DNA from: Weeksellaceae bacterium TAE3-ERU29
GTDB lineage: Bacteria > Bacteroidota > Bacteroidia > Flavobacteriales > Weeksellaceae
DNA: 46,024 nucleotides
Reading direction: 5' to 3'
NCBI GenBank assembly: GCA_019218445.1
Contig: JAHUUM010000017.1
Span: 1-46,024 of the forward strand
Position numbers and translations under genes: made by a program. The notes under the pieces were generated by a model. That model searched no databases. It was not told the origin of the DNA and was given only the letters and a program-made list of their open reading frames with translations. Positions 8,852 to 17,660 of this stretch are shown here, in pieces; the stretch's first letter is position 1; every line of letters begins with the position of its first letter.

Positions 8852-9682
8852 TTACACAGTTTTCTGTAAATCTCTGATTTCATTATTTTTATAAACCCAT
8901 TTTACAATCCAAATACTCAATTCATAAAGTAGTAATAACGGAATAGCTGCGATAATCATACTTAAAATATCTGCCGGAGTTATAATAGCGGCTACGGTTA
9001 AAACTACTATAAAAGCGTGCTTTCTATACTTTTTCATAAATTGAGGGGTAACAATTCCCATTTTCGCGAGAAAATAAACAAAAATCGGTAATAGAAAAAC
9101 GACTCCCGTAGATAATGTTGTTTGTACAAAAACTGATATATAACTTAATAGCTTCCAATTATTTTCTACTCCAAATGGCTGAAAGAAATACATAAAATGC
9201 ACTGATAAAGGCATTATAAAAAAGTAACTGAACAGTACTCCCAAAAGGAAAAACATCACAGTAAAAAGCATAATAAAATTACTATACTTTTTCTCTTTAG
9301 CAGTAAGTCCCGGTTTTATAAAACTAAATATTTCAAAAACAATATAAGGTAAAGCTACAATTAGTCCTGCAACTATTACAACTCCGATAGAAGCAGTAAA
9401 TTGTCCGCCAAATTCTAAATTTGTTAATTGAGTTTGTACATCAAAATCTCCCGGAAATAAATCTCCTACACCTGTTTTATTTCCTAATAAATTAAAGGCT
9501 CGGAAAGTAATGAAGTTAGATTTTAAAGGAGCCATTATAAAGTCTAATACAGGTTTCCAAAATATAACAACAATTATAGCTCCCGCAAATATTGCAATAA
9601 TAGACCTTATAAGGTGTTTCCTTAATTCTCCTACGTGCCATAAAAATGGCATTTCATCTTCGTTTATATTTCTATTACTCAT
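8852..9682 (-). CDS. tatC: twin-arginine translocase subunit TatC
   Basis: A 276-aa protein with six membrane helices, the receptor subunit of the Tat pathway that exports folded proteins. The N-terminal motif FLWHVGELRKHLIRS and the loop SFIKPGLTAKEKKY with the conserved FxKPGL element are diagnostic. Later blocks such as KYRKHAFIVVLTVAAIITPAD also match. No tatA is adjacent. The start overlaps the end of kdsD by 8 bp, so the two are co-transcribed. Confidence 0.95.
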   Translation of the reverse strand: MSNRNINEDEMPFLWHVGELRKHLIRSIIAIFAGAIIVVIFWKPVLDFIMAPLKSNFITFRAFNLLGNKTGVGDLFPGDFDVQTQLTNLEFGGQFTASIGVVIVAGLIVALPYIVFEIFSFIKPGLTAKEKKYSNFIMLFTVMFFLLGVLFSYFFIMPLSVHFMYFFQPFGVENNWKLLSYISVFVQTTLSTGVVFLLPIFVYFLAKMGIVTPQFMKKYRKHAFIVVLTVAAIITPADILSMIIAAIPLLLLYELSIWIVKWVYKNNEIRDLQKTV

Positions 9683-10643
9683 TTAATCCTTCATTTGTTA
9701 AGACATGGAAGTCTATTATTCCAAAATAATCATCGTTTTCATCTACAACAATCAGCTGTCCGATTTTATTTTCGTTTATTATTTTTAACGCATCAATGGC
9801 TAAGATATCCTTTTTAATTGTTTTAGGCGAAAAAGTAGCAATATCATTTGCTTTAATTCCACTTAAATCTGTATATTTTTGAAGCATTCTTCTCAAATCA
9901 CCATCAGTAATTACACCTACAATTTTCCCTTTTTGTTCCACTACTGTAATTCCAAATCTTCCCGATGTAAGCGATTGTATAACTTCCTTTATATCAGCAT
10001 CTATATTTACTTTAGGTTTTTGCGAAGAATCTACAATATCTTCTACTTTCCAAGAAAGTTTTTTACCTAATGAGCCTCCTGGATGATACCTGCCAAAATC
10101 TTCTTTAGTAAAACCTTTTAATTTTTTTAGAACAACTGCAATTAAATCGCACACAACCAATTGAACCGTTGTACTCGCAGTTGGAGCAACACCTAAATGT
10201 CCTAATTCGGCTTCTATAGTGGTATCTAAAACAATATCTGCATTTTTAGCCAAATAAGAATTTAAGTTTCCGGTAATTGCAATTACTTTGTCAGACAATT
10301 TTTTGATTGAAGGTAATGCATTTTTAATTTCTGCCGTATTTCCTGATTTAGATAAAACAATTACAACATCTTCTTTTTGTAACAAACCTAAATCCCCATG
10401 AATTGCTTCACCGGCATGTAAAAATTGAGCTTTTGTTCCTGTACTATTTAAAGTAGCCACCATTTTTTCTGCAATAGGTTTATTTTTCCCTACCCCTACA
10501 ACTACAACTTTTCCGTTGCATTTCAGTAAAATATCTATTGCTTCTAAAAATTCAGTATTTAAATTTTCTTTTAGTTTTTGTATTTCTTTACATTGAAGAT
10601 CAATGATTTCACGTGTAAAAATTAATATTTCTTTTGATTCCAA
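9675..10643 (-). CDS. kdsD: arabinose-5-phosphate isomerase, KpsF/GutQ type
   Basis: A 322-aa enzyme that converts ribulose 5-phosphate to arabinose 5-phosphate, the first step toward KDO for lipopolysaccharide. An SIS domain fills residues about 35-180 (VVVGVGKN, GDLGLL, VLSKSGNTAEI). The family motif YHPGGSLG follows, then two CBS domains (about 205-320, with GVITDGDLRR). kdsA, a later step of the same pathway, is in this window at 39577. Operon with tatC; divergent from recQ. Confidence 0.92.
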   Translation of the reverse strand: MESKEILIFTREIIDLQCKEIQKLKENLNTEFLEAIDILLKCNGKVVVVGVGKNKPIAEKMVATLNSTGTKAQFLHAGEAIHGDLGLLQKEDVVIVLSKSGNTAEIKNALPSIKKLSDKVIAITGNLNSYLAKNADIVLDTTIEAELGHLGVAPTASTTVQLVVCDLIAVVLKKLKGFTKEDFGRYHPGGSLGKKLSWKVEDIVDSSQKPKVNIDADIKEVIQSLTSGRFGITVVEQKGKIVGVITDGDLRRMLQKYTDLSGIKANDIATFSPKTIKKDILAIDALKIINENKIGQLIVVDENDDYFGIIDFHVLTNEGLNE

Positions 10644-10721
10644 TAGTCCAATTATTTGTCGTTACGATTATTTTCCTTACATTTATGCAACAAATTTAAA
10701 AAGTCTTTTTGAATTTACATT

Positions 10722-12917
10722 ATGTCAGCTAACAAATACAACTTAAAAGCATCCTTAAAAAAGCATTTCGGATTCAGTTCTTTCAAAGGACAACAAGAGA
10801 AAATTATATCTTCTTTATTAGATAAAAAAGATGTTTTTGTCTTGATGCCTACGGGAGGAGGAAAATCGCTATGTTATCAATTACCCGCATTAATACAAGA
10901 GGGAACGGCGATAGTCATTTCTCCACTTATTGCATTAATGAAAAATCAAGTAGATGCTATAAGAGGTCTGCACGAGGAGGAGGGAATTGCTCACGTCTTA
11001 AATTCATCCTTATCTAAATCTCAGACTAATAGAGTTTTAAGCGATATAAAAAATGGAGTAACTAAATTATTATACGTAGCTCCGGAATCTTTAACCAAAG
11101 AAGAATATATAAATTTCTTTAAAGATATAGATATTTCATTTTTTGCGATTGATGAAGCGCACTGTATTTCCGAATGGGGACACGATTTCCGACCGGAATA
11201 CAGAAATATAAAATCAATTATTCAAAAAATAGGAGAACAGCCTATTATTGCACTAACTGCAACGGCGACTCCAAAAGTACAAGAAGACATTCAAAAAACT
11301 TTAGGAATGAGCGAAGCTTTAGTTTTTAAAGCCTCGTTTAACCGTGCAAACTTATTTTATGAAGTAAGGCCTAAAGTTAATATAGATAAACAAATCATAC
11401 AATTTATAAATGCCAGAAAAGGACAATCGGGCATTATTTATTGTTTAAGCCGTAAAAAGGTAGAAGAGTTAGCACAGACATTACAGTTAAATGGTATTTC
11501 GGCTATTCCTTATCATGCAGGATTAGACTCTAAAACAAGGGTAGATCATCAAGATAAATTTTTGATGCAAGATGTAGATATTGTGGTGGCAACCATTGCG
11601 TTCGGAATGGGAATAGATAAACCGGATGTACGTTTTGTAATTCATTATGATTTTCCTAAAAGTTTGGAAGGATATTATCAAGAAACAGGACGTGCCGGAA
11701 GAGATGGCGGAGAAGGCTATTGTTTAGCTTTTTATGATTACAAAGACATTGAGAAATTAGAGAAATTCTTATCAGGAAAACCTGTATCAGAAAGAGAAGT
11801 TGGTTTACAATTATTAAATGAAGTAGTAGCTTATGCTGAAACTTCTATGTCCCGAAGAAAATTTTTACTCCATTATTTCGGAGAAGAATATGACGAATTA
11901 AACGGTGAAGGAGCAATGATGGATGACAATATGCGTAATCCTAAAAAATTAGTTGATGCTTCTAAAGAATTAAAGCTGTTTTTAGAAATTGTACAAGAAA
12001 CCAATCAAAAATTAAAATTAAAAGATTTAGTAAAATTAATCGTCGGTAAAAATACGGTAATTACAAAATCTTATGGATTGGACACTGAGACTTTCTTTGG
12101 ATGTGGTAAAGACAAATCTGAAAGTTTTTGGAGAGGAATCGGTCGACAAGCGATTGTTCATTATTATTTAGAAAAAGAAGTAGAATCTTACGGAATTTTA
12201 AAACTAACCGATTTAGGCTTAAAATTCATTAAAAAGCCTACTAAATTCGAAATAGCAGAAGACCACGATTATGAGGCACTAATCAATCAACAAAATGATG
12301 AACCTCAGACTTCCGGCGGAGCTTTAGATGAAACTTTATTAAAGTATTTAAAAGAACAAAGAAAAAAATCGTCTAAAAAACATAAAATTCCTCCTTTTGC
12401 TATTTTTCAGGATGCAAGTTTAGAGGACATGGCTTTGCAATATCCTACAAGTATAGAGGAGCTTAATAGCATCTTTGGTGTAGGTGAAGGGAAAGCTAAA
12501 AAATTCGGAAAACCTTTCGTGGAACTTATCGCAAGATATGTAGAAGATAATGGAATAGAAAAGCCAAATGATTTAGTTGTAAAACAAATTGCAAATAAAT
12601 CAACGAATAAAGTGTACATTATCCAAAGTACTGATAGAAAAATGAACCTTGAAGATATTGCAAAAGCAAAAGGTCTTACAATGGAAGAATTGCTTTCTGA
12701 AATGGAGAGTATTGTTTATCAAGGTACTAAAATAGATATTAGCTATTATATTGAAGAGGTAATAGACGAAGATTTACAAGAAGAAATTATGGATTTCTTA
12801 ATGGAAGATGCTGAAACAGATGGTTTAGCTGAGCTTTTAGAGGAGTTCGGAGATGATTTAGATGAAGAGGAATTAAGATTAATGCGTATTAAATTTATAA
12901 GCGAAGTAGCAAACTAA
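10722..12917 (+). CDS. recQ: ATP-dependent DNA helicase RecQ
   Basis: A 731-aa 3'-5' helicase. Walker A is TGGGKS (44-49), the DEAH box is at 144-147, and motif VI is QETGRAGRDGG (320-330). A RecQ C-terminal region follows, then an HRDC domain (about 533-605) and an acidic C-terminal extension. In the region where E. coli RecQ has its four zinc-binding cysteines (here 371-408, YAETSMSRRKFLLHYFGEE then DDNMRNP), no cysteine remains. The protein therefore probably folds without zinc. Divergent from kdsD; the TSUP gene starts 10 bp after its stop. Confidence 0.95.
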   Translation: MSANKYNLKASLKKHFGFSSFKGQQEKIISSLLDKKDVFVLMPTGGGKSLCYQLPALIQEGTAIVISPLIALMKNQVDAIRGLHEEEGIAHVLNSSLSKSQTNRVLSDIKNGVTKLLYVAPESLTKEEYINFFKDIDISFFAIDEAHCISEWGHDFRPEYRNIKSIIQKIGEQPIIALTATATPKVQEDIQKTLGMSEALVFKASFNRANLFYEVRPKVNIDKQIIQFINARKGQSGIIYCLSRKKVEELAQTLQLNGISAIPYHAGLDSKTRVDHQDKFLMQDVDIVVATIAFGMGIDKPDVRFVIHYDFPKSLEGYYQETGRAGRDGGEGYCLAFYDYKDIEKLEKFLSGKPVSEREVGLQLLNEVVAYAETSMSRRKFLLHYFGEEYDELNGEGAMMDDNMRNPKKLVDASKELKLFLEIVQETNQKLKLKDLVKLIVGKNTVITKSYGLDTETFFGCGKDKSESFWRGIGRQAIVHYYLEKEVESYGILKLTDLGLKFIKKPTKFEIAEDHDYEALINQQNDEPQTSGGALDETLLKYLKEQRKKSSKKHKIPPFAIFQDASLEDMALQYPTSIEELNSIFGVGEGKAKKFGKPFVELIARYVEDNGIEKPNDLVVKQIANKSTNKVYIIQSTDRKMNLEDIAKAKGLTMEELLSEMESIVYQGTKIDISYYIEEVIDEDLQEEIMDFLMEDAETDGLAELLEEFGDDLDEEELRLMRIKFISEVAN

Positions 12918-12927
12918 TTTTACTAAT

Positions 12928-13299
12928 TTGGAACATTCTACATTATTACTTTTAATTATTGGTTTAATTGCAGGTTTAATAGGTGGACTTGCAGGGATAG
13001 GAGGCGGACTTATAATAGTACCGCTTTTAGTGCTTCTTGTTGGAATGAATCAACATCAAGCACAGGGAACGAGTTTGGCCACTCTCCTACTCCCTCTCAG
13101 TTTCTTGGCTGTTATAAATTATAATAAAGCGGGATATATTAATTGGAAATATGTTCTTATTCTCTCTCTAACCTTTATGGTTGGTAGTTATTTCGGTGGA
13201 GAAATAGCTTTAAGATTAAATCAAAAAACACTCAAAAGAATTTTTGCACTCATTATGGCAATTGGAGCAATAAAAATGATGTGGGATTCATTTAAATAA
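12928..13299 (+). CDS. half-length TauE/SafE (TSUP) membrane permease
   Basis: A 123-aa protein with four hydrophobic helices. The opening GLIAGLIGGLAGIGGGLIIV and the following HQAQGTSLATLL are the TSUP signature (GxxxGxxGIGGGxxxVP, then hxxAxGTS). TSUP proteins carry sulfite, sulfonates or other organic anions; the substrate is unknown. Full members have two such halves, so this one should dimerise. The only sensible start is TTG, 10 bp after recQ, and suggests coupling to it. Confidence 0.8.
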   Translation: MEHSTLLLLIIGLIAGLIGGLAGIGGGLIIVPLLVLLVGMNQHQAQGTSLATLLLPLSFLAVINYNKAGYINWKYVLILSLTFMVGSYFGGEIALRLNQKTLKRIFALIMAIGAIKMMWDSFK

Positions 13300-13379
13300 T
13301 CCTCATTTTATTTTTCATTTCTAATATTTGTGAATAACTTCGCATTCTCTAACGATTTATTAAATTTAATACTAAAGAA

Positions 13380-14771
13380 ATGCATAAACACAAGAGTATT
13401 AATTTTCTAAAGAAATACTTAAGATTATCTGCTACAAATAAAGTTAAGAGCAATAAAATTAGAAATAATTTATTACAAGCCATACCTTTTTGGGTAGGAG
13501 CGGTAATCGTTGGTTTATTCGCTATTTTATATACGCAGTTATTCAATTATGCAGAAGTACTACTCAGGGGAATATTATCTTGGCATAAATGGTTAATTTT
13601 CATTTTAATGCCTGTTTCTTTTCTTACCGCTTGGTGGCTGGTTAAAAAATATTCTCCATACGCCAAAGGAAGCGGCATTCCACAAGTGATGGCGGCAGTA
13701 GAACTTTCTAATCCTAAAGAATATAAAAAGACCGCTAAACTATTAAGTTTAAGAGTTCTATTTATAAAAATAATTTCCAGTGTAATTATGGTACTCGGAG
13801 GTGGAGCTATTGGACGAGAAGGACCAACTATTCAGATTTCTGCTTCAATTTATAAAAAAATTAATGAACTGCTCCCCTCTTCTTGGCCTAAGATTTCTAA
13901 AAAAAATATGATCATGACAGGAGCGGCTGCGGGTTTATCTGCCGCTTTCAATACTCCGCTTGGGGGAATTGTTTTTGCGATAGAAGAACTTACCAGAACT
14001 CACTTTACTTATTTTAAAACCGCATTATTTACGGGAGTTATAATTGCAGGATTTTTAACTCAAAGTATTATAGGATCTTATTTATATTTAGGATTTCCAA
14101 AAGTAAATAATATCTCTTTATGGATAATTTTCCCTGTAATTCTTGTAGCTGCTGTTTCCGGGATTTTAAGTAGTCTACTATCTCAGGGAATGCTAATGAT
14201 TTTAAAATTTAAAAATAGATTAAAAAATAATAAAGAAGAAGTTCTCTTTTTATTAGGTTCATCTCTAATTATTGCTACACTTGCCTTTTTCATAAGTGAC
14301 CAAATATTAGGCTCAGGTAAAGAAATCATAGAAGAAGTTTTATTTTCCGGTGATAAAGTTTTGCCTTGGTACACTCCCTTTTTAAGAATAATCGGGACAG
14401 GATTATCATTCACGTCCGGAGCTGCGGGAGGTATATTTGCACCGTCTCTCGGAGCCGGAGCAACTGTAGGTTCTGTAATTGGTGGAATGTTCAATTATAC
14501 GCCTTCAGAAATGAATTTATTAATTTTGGTAGGAATGGTTGCTTTTTTAGTTGGAGTTACAAGAGCTCCGTTTACCTCTGCTATTCTGGTAATTGAAATG
14601 ACCGACAGACACAGCCTTATATTTTATTTGATGTTATCAGGATTGGTTGCGTCATTTGTAGCATATAATATCAACAGACATTCTTTTTATGATGTTCTAA
14701 AAACAGGATATTTGAAAGCTCTCGTAGAGGAAGATATTGAAGATGAGAAAAAGGAAAAAAACAATTTATAA
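13380..14771 (+). CDS. ClC-family chloride channel or H+/Cl- antiporter
   Basis: A 463-aa membrane protein with the three ClC selectivity motifs: GSGIP (97-101), GREGP (145-149) and GGIFAPSLGAGA (near 343-354). The glutamate of GREGP is the external gating glutamate, so antiport is possible. No CBS domains follow, as in many bacterial forms. A charged tail ends the protein. Single gene with a strong terminator at 14801-14835. Confidence 0.93.
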   Translation: MHKHKSINFLKKYLRLSATNKVKSNKIRNNLLQAIPFWVGAVIVGLFAILYTQLFNYAEVLLRGILSWHKWLIFILMPVSFLTAWWLVKKYSPYAKGSGIPQVMAAVELSNPKEYKKTAKLLSLRVLFIKIISSVIMVLGGGAIGREGPTIQISASIYKKINELLPSSWPKISKKNMIMTGAAAGLSAAFNTPLGGIVFAIEELTRTHFTYFKTALFTGVIIAGFLTQSIIGSYLYLGFPKVNNISLWIIFPVILVAAVSGILSSLLSQGMLMILKFKNRLKNNKEEVLFLLGSSLIIATLAFFISDQILGSGKEIIEEVLFSGDKVLPWYTPFLRIIGTGLSFTSGAAGGIFAPSLGAGATVGSVIGGMFNYTPSEMNLLILVGMVAFLVGVTRAPFTSAILVIEMTDRHSLIFYLMLSGLVASFVAYNINRHSFYDVLKTGYLKALVEEDIEDEKKEKNNL

Positions 14772-14800
14772 TAAGCTCTCACCGAAAATATTATTAAAAA

Positions 14801-14835
14801 AATGATATAGTTTATTCTTCTATATCATTTTTTTT
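14801..14835 (+). terminator. terminator after the ClC gene
   Basis: Perfect 10-bp arms AATGATATAG and CTATATCATT with a 9-nt loop are followed by six or more T. A-rich sequence on the other side lets it act on the minus strand too. A near copy ends nrdG at 20550-20585. Confidence 0.8.
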
Positions 14836-14848
14836 ACTTAAAAACAGA

Positions 14849-14870
14849 AGAGGATTATTCATAATCCTCT
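14849..14870 (-). terminator. hairpin after the alpha/beta hydrolase
   Basis: Perfect 10-bp arms AGAGGATTAT and ATAATCCTCT around TC; on the minus strand it is followed by TCTGTTTTT. Twenty bases of it recur inside the 3' end of nrdG (20511-20530). Confidence 0.6.
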
Positions 14871-14919
14871 GATTGCTACTGCCCTGCCGAATTTATTTCA
14901 GTATCTCATTTCAGTTTTC

Positions 14920-16311
14920 TTACTTTACTATATTTTTTATCCAACTACTGATAGTTTCTAATACTTCGGGAGCAATAGTTTCTTCTATTTCTGCATATTC
15001 GGTTGGAGCTCCTGTTTGTGCTGTTTGGAATAAGTGATTTAGTTTTTTAAAGGTTCTGATTTCAAAATTTTGATTCTTCGCCTGGCGGAGTGATTTTTCT
15101 ATTCCGGCAAGATTTTCTTTTGAAGAAACTTGTAAATCCAAATCTCCATTAAGCGCTAAAACAGGAATTTTTATTTTTGAAAAATAATCTTGTGGATTGA
15201 ACTTAATAAAATATCGATACCATTCGGAACTCATTGAGTTAACCATATTTGTAAATTGAGTTTCTATATGTTTGTTTTCTAATGATTGATTTTCATAAAG
15301 TGCGATATAATCATCTTTTAGCTTTTCTGTTAAGTAGTTTGCTAAATCTGTCCCTTCATAATTAATGATAAGGTCGTACGCCTCATTATTAAACGTATTG
15401 ATTTTAGCGATTTCTTTTGGAGATAAGTTGCTGGACTTCGTAATTAATTCACTTTGTTTTAGCATTAAATCTTTAATAGGAATTCCAGGAGAAGCAAGCA
15501 ACACCATAAATTGAACATCAGCACTTTGAAGTGCGACCATTGGAGCAATCATTCCACCTTCCGAATGTCCAATCAATCCAATATTTTTAAAACCTCTATT
15601 TTTTAAATAATGAACAGCCGAAAGAATATCATCGGAAAAATCTTCGGAAGTAGGATTTTCTTTTCCTTGTTCAGAATCGCCAACACCTCTGTCGTCAAGT
15701 CGTAAAGAGGCAATTCCTTTTTTTGCTAAATCATCTGCAATAACCAAAAATGGTTGATGACCAAATAATTCCTCATTACGGTCTTGCGGTCCACTTCCTG
15801 TAATAAATACAACGATGGGTTCTTTTTTGTCAAAATCTTTTGGAGTCGTAAGTGTTCCGGCTAATTTATTTCCTTCTTTTTCGTTTGGAAAACTCACCTC
15901 TTCGTTATTATAACTAAAAGGAGGTTTTGGTGTTTGAGGTCGGTTAAAAACACTTTCGTTTTCCTCAATAGGAGAAAGGTCAAGAGGCAATTTCATTCCA
16001 CTTTGTAAGAAAATTCCCTCAATTTTTTTATCTAATAATAGACCTTTATATTGTATACCCAAATTTGATGCATCAAAAATAATAGAATCATTTTTTATAA
16101 TCGTTTGTTTGATAGGAATACCTTTGGCTCCTTGTTTTGGACTGTCAAAAGTGGCAGAATAGTGTTCTTTTTCTTTTTGTATATGGAAAATAATAGGAAG
16201 TTCTGTTCCCATCACTTCTAAATTTCCTTTCCAGCTACCTACGGGATTTTGGGCAATTACGTTTTGTAATCCCAAAAGTGTGACGATAAATAATAAAGTT
16301 TTGATTTTCAT
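14920..16311 (-). CDS. secreted alpha/beta hydrolase (esterase/acyl-peptidase-like)
   Basis: A 463-aa protein with a signal peptide ending NVIAQ, a lipocalin-like N-terminal beta domain (GSWKGNLEVMGTELPIIFHI, residues about 25-115), and an alpha/beta hydrolase domain from about 150. The nucleophile elbow is GHSEGG with Ser250. An oxyanion-type motif TGSGPQDRN and a late LALNGDLDLQVSS (acid) and NHLFQ (histidine) complete a catalytic set. Likely periplasmic; substrate unknown. The start overlaps the stop of the Yip1-like gene by one base, so these two and the DUF2089 gene form an operon. Confidence 0.85.
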   Translation of the reverse strand: MKIKTLLFIVTLLGLQNVIAQNPVGSWKGNLEVMGTELPIIFHIQKEKEHYSATFDSPKQGAKGIPIKQTIIKNDSIIFDASNLGIQYKGLLLDKKIEGIFLQSGMKLPLDLSPIEENESVFNRPQTPKPPFSYNNEEVSFPNEKEGNKLAGTLTTPKDFDKKEPIVVFITGSGPQDRNEELFGHQPFLVIADDLAKKGIASLRLDDRGVGDSEQGKENPTSEDFSDDILSAVHYLKNRGFKNIGLIGHSEGGMIAPMVALQSADVQFMVLLASPGIPIKDLMLKQSELITKSSNLSPKEIAKINTFNNEAYDLIINYEGTDLANYLTEKLKDDYIALYENQSLENKHIETQFTNMVNSMSSEWYRYFIKFNPQDYFSKIKIPVLALNGDLDLQVSSKENLAGIEKSLRQAKNQNFEIRTFKKLNHLFQTAQTGAPTEYAEIEETIAPEVLETISSWIKNIVK

Positions 16312-16880
16312 TAGTATTCAAATATTTGAGTGAGCATATTCATTAAAAATAAAACAACAAAGAAGAGTGCAAAAGATTGCCATTTTTTTGAATTTGTTGC
16401 AGTTTTGAATCCGTTAAACATTAATATAACAGAATAGATAATAAGTGGTAAACTAATTAGTCCGAAGATAGACAAAATAATTAATTCTGAATTGAATGTT
16501 GCGACTTCAGACGGATTGGCTTGAATTTTTTGTACAGCCTCTATGCTATTTTTTATGATAGGAATATTGCTGAGAATCACAATCAAACTCATAGGAAAAA
16601 GAGAAATACAAACACTATGAAAAATATCAATCCAGCGACTTTTTGATTTAAAAAGTTTTCCTAATAAACCTAATATGATAATAGCCAACACTATAATAAA
16701 TGAATTGAAAATCCAAACTTCTCGTATGCTATCAGCGTTTGTAATGTGAAAAATGCCATCTAATTTGACCAAGAAAAGAGAACAGACACCATAAATCAAC
16801 ATTAGAGAAATAATTGATAATTGAGTGAGTTTTTGGTCAGAAAATTGAGTAAACGGGTTAAAAAATGTTTTCCATTTCAT
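16311..16880 (-). CDS. Yip1-like multi-helix membrane protein
   Basis: A 189-aa protein with five predicted helices and the opening WKTFFNPFTQF, which resembles Yip1-domain proteins (conserved NP before helix 1). Function is unknown. It overlaps the DUF2089 gene upstream by 4 bp and the hydrolase downstream by one base, so all three are made together. Confidence 0.55.
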   Translation of the reverse strand: MKWKTFFNPFTQFSDQKLTQLSIISLMLIYGVCSLFLVKLDGIFHITNADSIREVWIFNSFIIVLAIIILGLLGKLFKSKSRWIDIFHSVCISLFPMSLIVILSNIPIIKNSIEAVQKIQANPSEVATFNSELIILSIFGLISLPLIIYSVILMFNGFKTATNSKKWQSFALFFVVLFLMNMLTQIFEY

Positions 16881-17152
16881 GTTTTTTGAGTATTTAGATT
16901 TTTAATTTTTTCTATAAGGTCGTCCATTTTGTTTCGCATCGTAGGATAAGATAATTCTGCCTGTTTTGCCATTTCTTTGATACTCCCGCTTGATAAAAAA
17001 AACTTCAGAATAAATGCCTGTTCTTCTCTGGTGAGTTGCATATACAAAGGCATATCGTAGTTTCCTCTAATAGTCGTTTCACAATGCGTACAAGAAAGTT
17101 CGCTTACTTTTAAGCTACTATCACAACTTGGACATTGAATAGGTATTTTCAT
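16877..17152 (-). CDS. DUF2089-type zinc-ribbon/helix-turn-helix protein
   Basis: A 91-aa protein. Two CxxC pairs (CPSCDSSLKVSELSCTHC) form a zinc ribbon, followed by YMQLTREEQAFILKFFLSSG and SIKEMAKQAELSYPTMRNKM, a helix-turn-helix of the DUF2089 type. It is the first gene of an operon with the Yip1-like protein and hydrolase and likely regulates it. In other bacteria this family is often placed next to small membrane proteins and anti-sigma-like functions, but direct evidence is lacking. Confidence 0.75.
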   Translation of the reverse strand: MKIPIQCPSCDSSLKVSELSCTHCETTIRGNYDMPLYMQLTREEQAFILKFFLSSGSIKEMAKQAELSYPTMRNKMDDLIEKIKNLNTQKT

Positions 17153-17660
17153 ATTATTAAAATGATTTTGAACAAAGTTAAAAAATATTTTCTATTTATT
17201 AAATATTCTTGTTGTTTTTTCAATTTAAATGGTAGAAAAAATTTATAAAATAAAAGTTGTGGATTCCTAAATATGAGATTTATGGTAAATAGTTTTGTAA
17301 AGGGGATAGAGGAAAGTATATTATTTTTAATAATCTATTTTTTTTAATAATATTACAAATTAATGCATATCCTTATATTGAAAATATAAAACTACTACCT
17401 ATATTTTAACGATAATATAACACTGTACAGAGAATTTATTTTATGTCTATATCTGTTTATAGTACAAGTATTTCTTCTTATTATATTTATATTTTACATT
17501 ATTTAATGCATTAATATTCAGATATTTAAATGGTTATCAACATTGATAAAATTTAACATCAGAGGTTCTCTTTTTTAAGTCATTTCTTATCAAGCAAGAG
17601 TTTGTAGGTTCGTAATTTTGTAGAAGAATAATTAATACACTTATAATAAAACTAAGAATA
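17153..17660. other. 508-bp AT-rich intergenic region before nrdD
   Basis: No open frame of note. It must hold the divergent promoters of the DUF2089 operon and nrdDG. It contains the perfect palindrome TTAATGCATTAA (17503-17514), the operator-like palindrome at 17534-17549, and a TAATTTTG element (17613-17620) that could be the nrdD -7 box, although I find no TTTG at the right distance upstream. Confidence 0.5.
17534..17549. promoter_or_regulatory. palindromic site upstream of nrdDG
   Basis: A perfect inverted repeat TTATCAA-CA-TTGATAA, 112 bp before the nrdD start. An oxygen or nucleotide-responsive repressor or activator would fit. It is not an FNR box, because the half-sites are in the reverse order (ATCAA..TTGAT). 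Confidence 0.35.

Noticed and set aside
17534-17549. FNR/CRP-type box before nrdD
   Set aside because: The half-sites are ATCAA..TTGAT, the reverse of the TTGAT-N4-ATCAA order needed for FNR.
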